A stretch of 64,000 bases of DNA, taken from positions 22,618,948-22,682,947 of the forward strand of contig NC_053403.1 in the NCBI RefSeq assembly GCF_016859285.1, given 5' to 3'. The DNA comes from Xiphias gladius (taxonomy: Eukaryota; Chordata; Actinopteri; Istiophoriformes; Xiphiidae). Both the position numbers and the translations under genes were made by a program. The notes below the pieces were generated by a model. It worked only from the letters and a program-made list of their open reading frames with translations. It had not been told where the DNA came from and did no database searches. This document shows positions 61,307 to 64,000 of this stretch, piece after piece (position 1 is the first letter of the stretch; every line of letters begins with the position of its first letter).

Positions 61307-63631
61307 TTGATATTAAATCATTTTAAAGGACCTTTTTTGAGTCGAAAAAAGGCAACTCAAAAAATTCTACTTCTAAGCTTCTGAGCGATATAGAGAGCAG
61401 ATTTAAATGCTTGACACTCTGAGCCACTAAGAGGTCGGTTCACCCAAATGATAAAAACATATTTTCTCACTTATCTCACTTAGTTTTGGTGTCATTTGCC
61501 AAAGCTCTGAAACTGTTTGAGATTTTTGCTGACATCACAATACAATGGTGATGGCTGGAATTTTGGTTTTGTTTAAGTTTCCATTAGAACCACCCAATTT
61601 GATTAAACTGACCCATTAAACAACAGTGGACATGATTCCCCAGGGTATAAACCAGACAGTTTTTAGGGACCAATTAAGATGTTGACATTGCTGACATTAC
61701 CTCATCTCATCACTGAAGCAGAGGATGGATGAAGGATTGTAGTTTGCCCCAACAGTCAGTACTGGAGCATGCATTAAGACTCAAAGAGCTCAGAGGTCAG
61801 GACCAAACGTTTTTCTGACTGGAAAGTATGATTCAGGGATGTCTATTTGTTCATTTAATCCTCTGTGGTAATCTAAGAGTTTGTTATGTTGAATTAGCGA
61901 CATAAAGAAGGTATGTTAGGGTAACAGAAACTCTGCTATGAGTAAAGAAGAATGTCCCTGTAGTATTATGAGCACATCTGAAGAGATGCCCAGGGTCCTC
62001 TGTTACAATAGTTACACAAAACACAAAAACAAAGTCAAGGAGTTTTTGCTCTCCAATCCAACACCAGTTTTCCCCAATTTAAGATCAAGCAAAGGAAAAA
62101 GCACACAAATAGAAAGTGTTGCATAAAGTTTGCAGAGAAGAAGTTTCTTCAATGTACATTGTTCCACCTTAATTTTCTGGCTTTAACCTGGTAGAATCTC
62201 CACATGGGTAAATACTGTTCTGCTTCACTAAATATGCATACAAGAATTAAAGAGCACAAACAGTAAAAAAGGCTGAAAAAACCGGTGAAGCCACACCAGT
62301 TGATGAGGAATCACTACTTCTCCGCACTCAGGCTGTGTCACAACGTATGTACTGTGTATTTATTATATGAATATATGTTGTTTATGTTTGTGTTTGTGCA
62401 TGTGTGGCACTATGTACTCTACAAAATAGAGACTGGTCTTTTAACAACTTAAAGACAGGTTTATAAAATACACTTAGAGTTACTCTGTTTGGCTGTTTAA
62501 GAAAAACAGTCTCACATGTGAGATCATATTCTAAACTGCTGTTTTAAACTCTAAAATTTACATCAGTAAAACTCTGGGGTAGAACTTCAAAATTTTTTAT
62601 CCAAACATTAAAGCCCCATTCCGAGATTTATTTGCCCACAAAATGTTCACATTGATTTTTCAGAGTAATGAAACACTTCCAGCATCCCACCTAATGCACC
62701 CAAATAAAATCACAAAATTGGGTGAGGGAGTAGGTAGGAGTCAGGGGATGTGGCTAATTGTTAGGCTTGGTTAGGAGCACCCATATTTGGCCTGCTATAT
62801 GTAGCAAAATGGTGTTTTCTATCCATATTCTAAGATAAATTAGTATTTACATCAGTACTTTTGATTAGAATTTGAACCTTTCGTGATTTAAGCAAAGTAA
62901 ATGGTGTTCATTAAAGACTGTGCATGAACCATACAACATATTGTTTAGAAATGTTATGTTGCTGGTCTGCATTTTTTGTAATACAGTGACATTACGAATG
63001 CCAGTGTCATTAGTTAGAATTACCTTCTAGCTGCAGTTAAAATTCCAAAACAGGCGAAGGTGTCTAACTCAGCATTTAGAGGTTTTATCTGTATTGCTAA
63101 CAACATTTATTCAGTTGATATAATTCCATATGTTACAGTCTACACTGTATGTATGTGCAAAAATATTTTTTTGTCTGTTTAATTACTCTTGGAATAAGAT
63201 GTAATAGGGATAATAAGTTGATAATAAGGATGGTAAATTAATGCAGCCAAGACCTTTGCAAGTCATAAGACCTTCACAGGTACAATAGTATGGTATATCT
63301 TTTTTTTCAATGCTTAAAAATTCATTGTCATTTAGCTTTGTTATAATCAAAGAGGGTTTTAATGTGTAATACCAAGTACTGTAGTAGATACCCATTTTTC
63401 TTATGTATGATAGTATGGATAGTAAACTTCGGGGAAAAATATCTCTTTTTTCAGAGAGACCATGACAGAAATGTTCAATGAGAGATTACACTGAGTTACA
63501 GAAGCTATTGCAAGAGTGGATAGCCCAGAGGTGACATTAGCTTAAACTCTCTATTAGGCTAACAGGAGTGCCATTTTGGATTGGGGCTTTAAAGAGCAAT
63601 GAATAAAGCTTCGCATTCCAATTGAATTCAA
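61307..63631. other. Intergenic DNA, no recognised element
   Basis: No exon, RNA gene or known repeat family was recognised. Confidence 0.45.
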
Positions 63632-63727
63632 CCTTTGTACTAGAACATGGCCCTGCTTGTACTTCCAAGCCTGCCTCCACCTTTGTACTAGAACATGGCC
63701 CTGCTTGTACTTCCAAGCTTGCCTCCA
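63632..63727. repeat. Tandem duplication, 2 x 48 bp
   Basis: Two adjacent copies begin CTTTGTACTAGAACATGGCC and differ at one position (AAGCCTG against AAGCTTG). Confidence 0.95.
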
Positions 63728-64000
63728 CTGAGAGTCGAGATAATTCAGCTTGTTTATACATAGAAGTATTTAAAAAGTCATTTTAAACGCAGACTGTTCC
63801 AGACAGAACTTATGAGGCAAACAGAAGCTGGACCATCTTACTAGGCTTATAGCTATAGGCAGCATGCATGCACATTACAAAGTAGATGTTCAAACAAATG
63901 CACAATTAGGGCAAACATGTTACTATCTTATATGATTGTTGTTCAATCATTCTGACAACACATACACTGCTTTCACGTCAAATGAATCCTGAATTAGCTT

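Noticed and set aside
1..64000. CRISPR arrays, operons, phage or bacterial genes
   Set aside because: No regular direct-repeat arrays with unique spacers were seen, and every gene is of vertebrate intron-exon type.

Overview
The window is vertebrate genomic DNA from a teleost fish, probably a percomorph (inference). Its genes have introns with GT/AG boundaries. Its three protein genes are MDN1, CASP8AP2 and GJA10, the neighbours found on human chromosome 6q15. The introns are full of typical fish repeats: Tc1-like DNA transposons, an L2-type LINE, hAT elements, foldback MITEs and tRNA-like SINEs. There is no prokaryotic content, CRISPR array or functional tRNA/rRNA gene that I can see.

Minus strand, 2148-35495: the first 28 coding exons of mdn1 (midasin), the giant dynein-like AAA ATPase that remodels pre-60S ribosomal particles. 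I assembled 3,988 coding bases (residues 1 to about 1329) with every exon phase consistent. They cover the N-terminal region, AAA1, AAA2, AAA3 and the start of the linker to AAA4. The remaining three quarters of the gene lie left of the window. The introns hold most of the transposons, including several nested insertions.

35.5-36.1 kb: a short CpG-rich divergent promoter region between mdn1 and casp8ap2.

Plus strand, 37018-52342: complete casp8ap2 (FLASH), nine coding exons and 1,979 residues by my splice model, almost the human length. FLASH acts in histone pre-mRNA 3' processing and at histone locus bodies. The N-terminal processing motif, the central conserved blocks and the C-terminal SANT/Myb-like domain are all recognisable. 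The 3'UTR ends near an AATAAA at 53414.

Plus strand, 55428-57701: gja10 (Cx62/Cx57-type connexin). It has one large coding exon and, by my reading, a 12-codon C-terminal exon 0.8 kb downstream.

57.7-64 kb: intergenic DNA with two copies of a MITE-like repeat and a small tandem duplication; I found no gene.

The three genes do not form a pathway: ribosome assembly, histone mRNA processing and gap-junction coupling. The mdn1/casp8ap2 pair may share a promoter, and both serve proliferating cells. I did not find a convincing new biological system. The observations most worth following are the split C-terminus of gja10, a three-copy internal repeat in FLASH where the human protein has SUMO-interacting motifs, a Gly-to-Ser change in the midasin AAA1 Walker A loop, and an unnamed TTAA-flanked MITE family.
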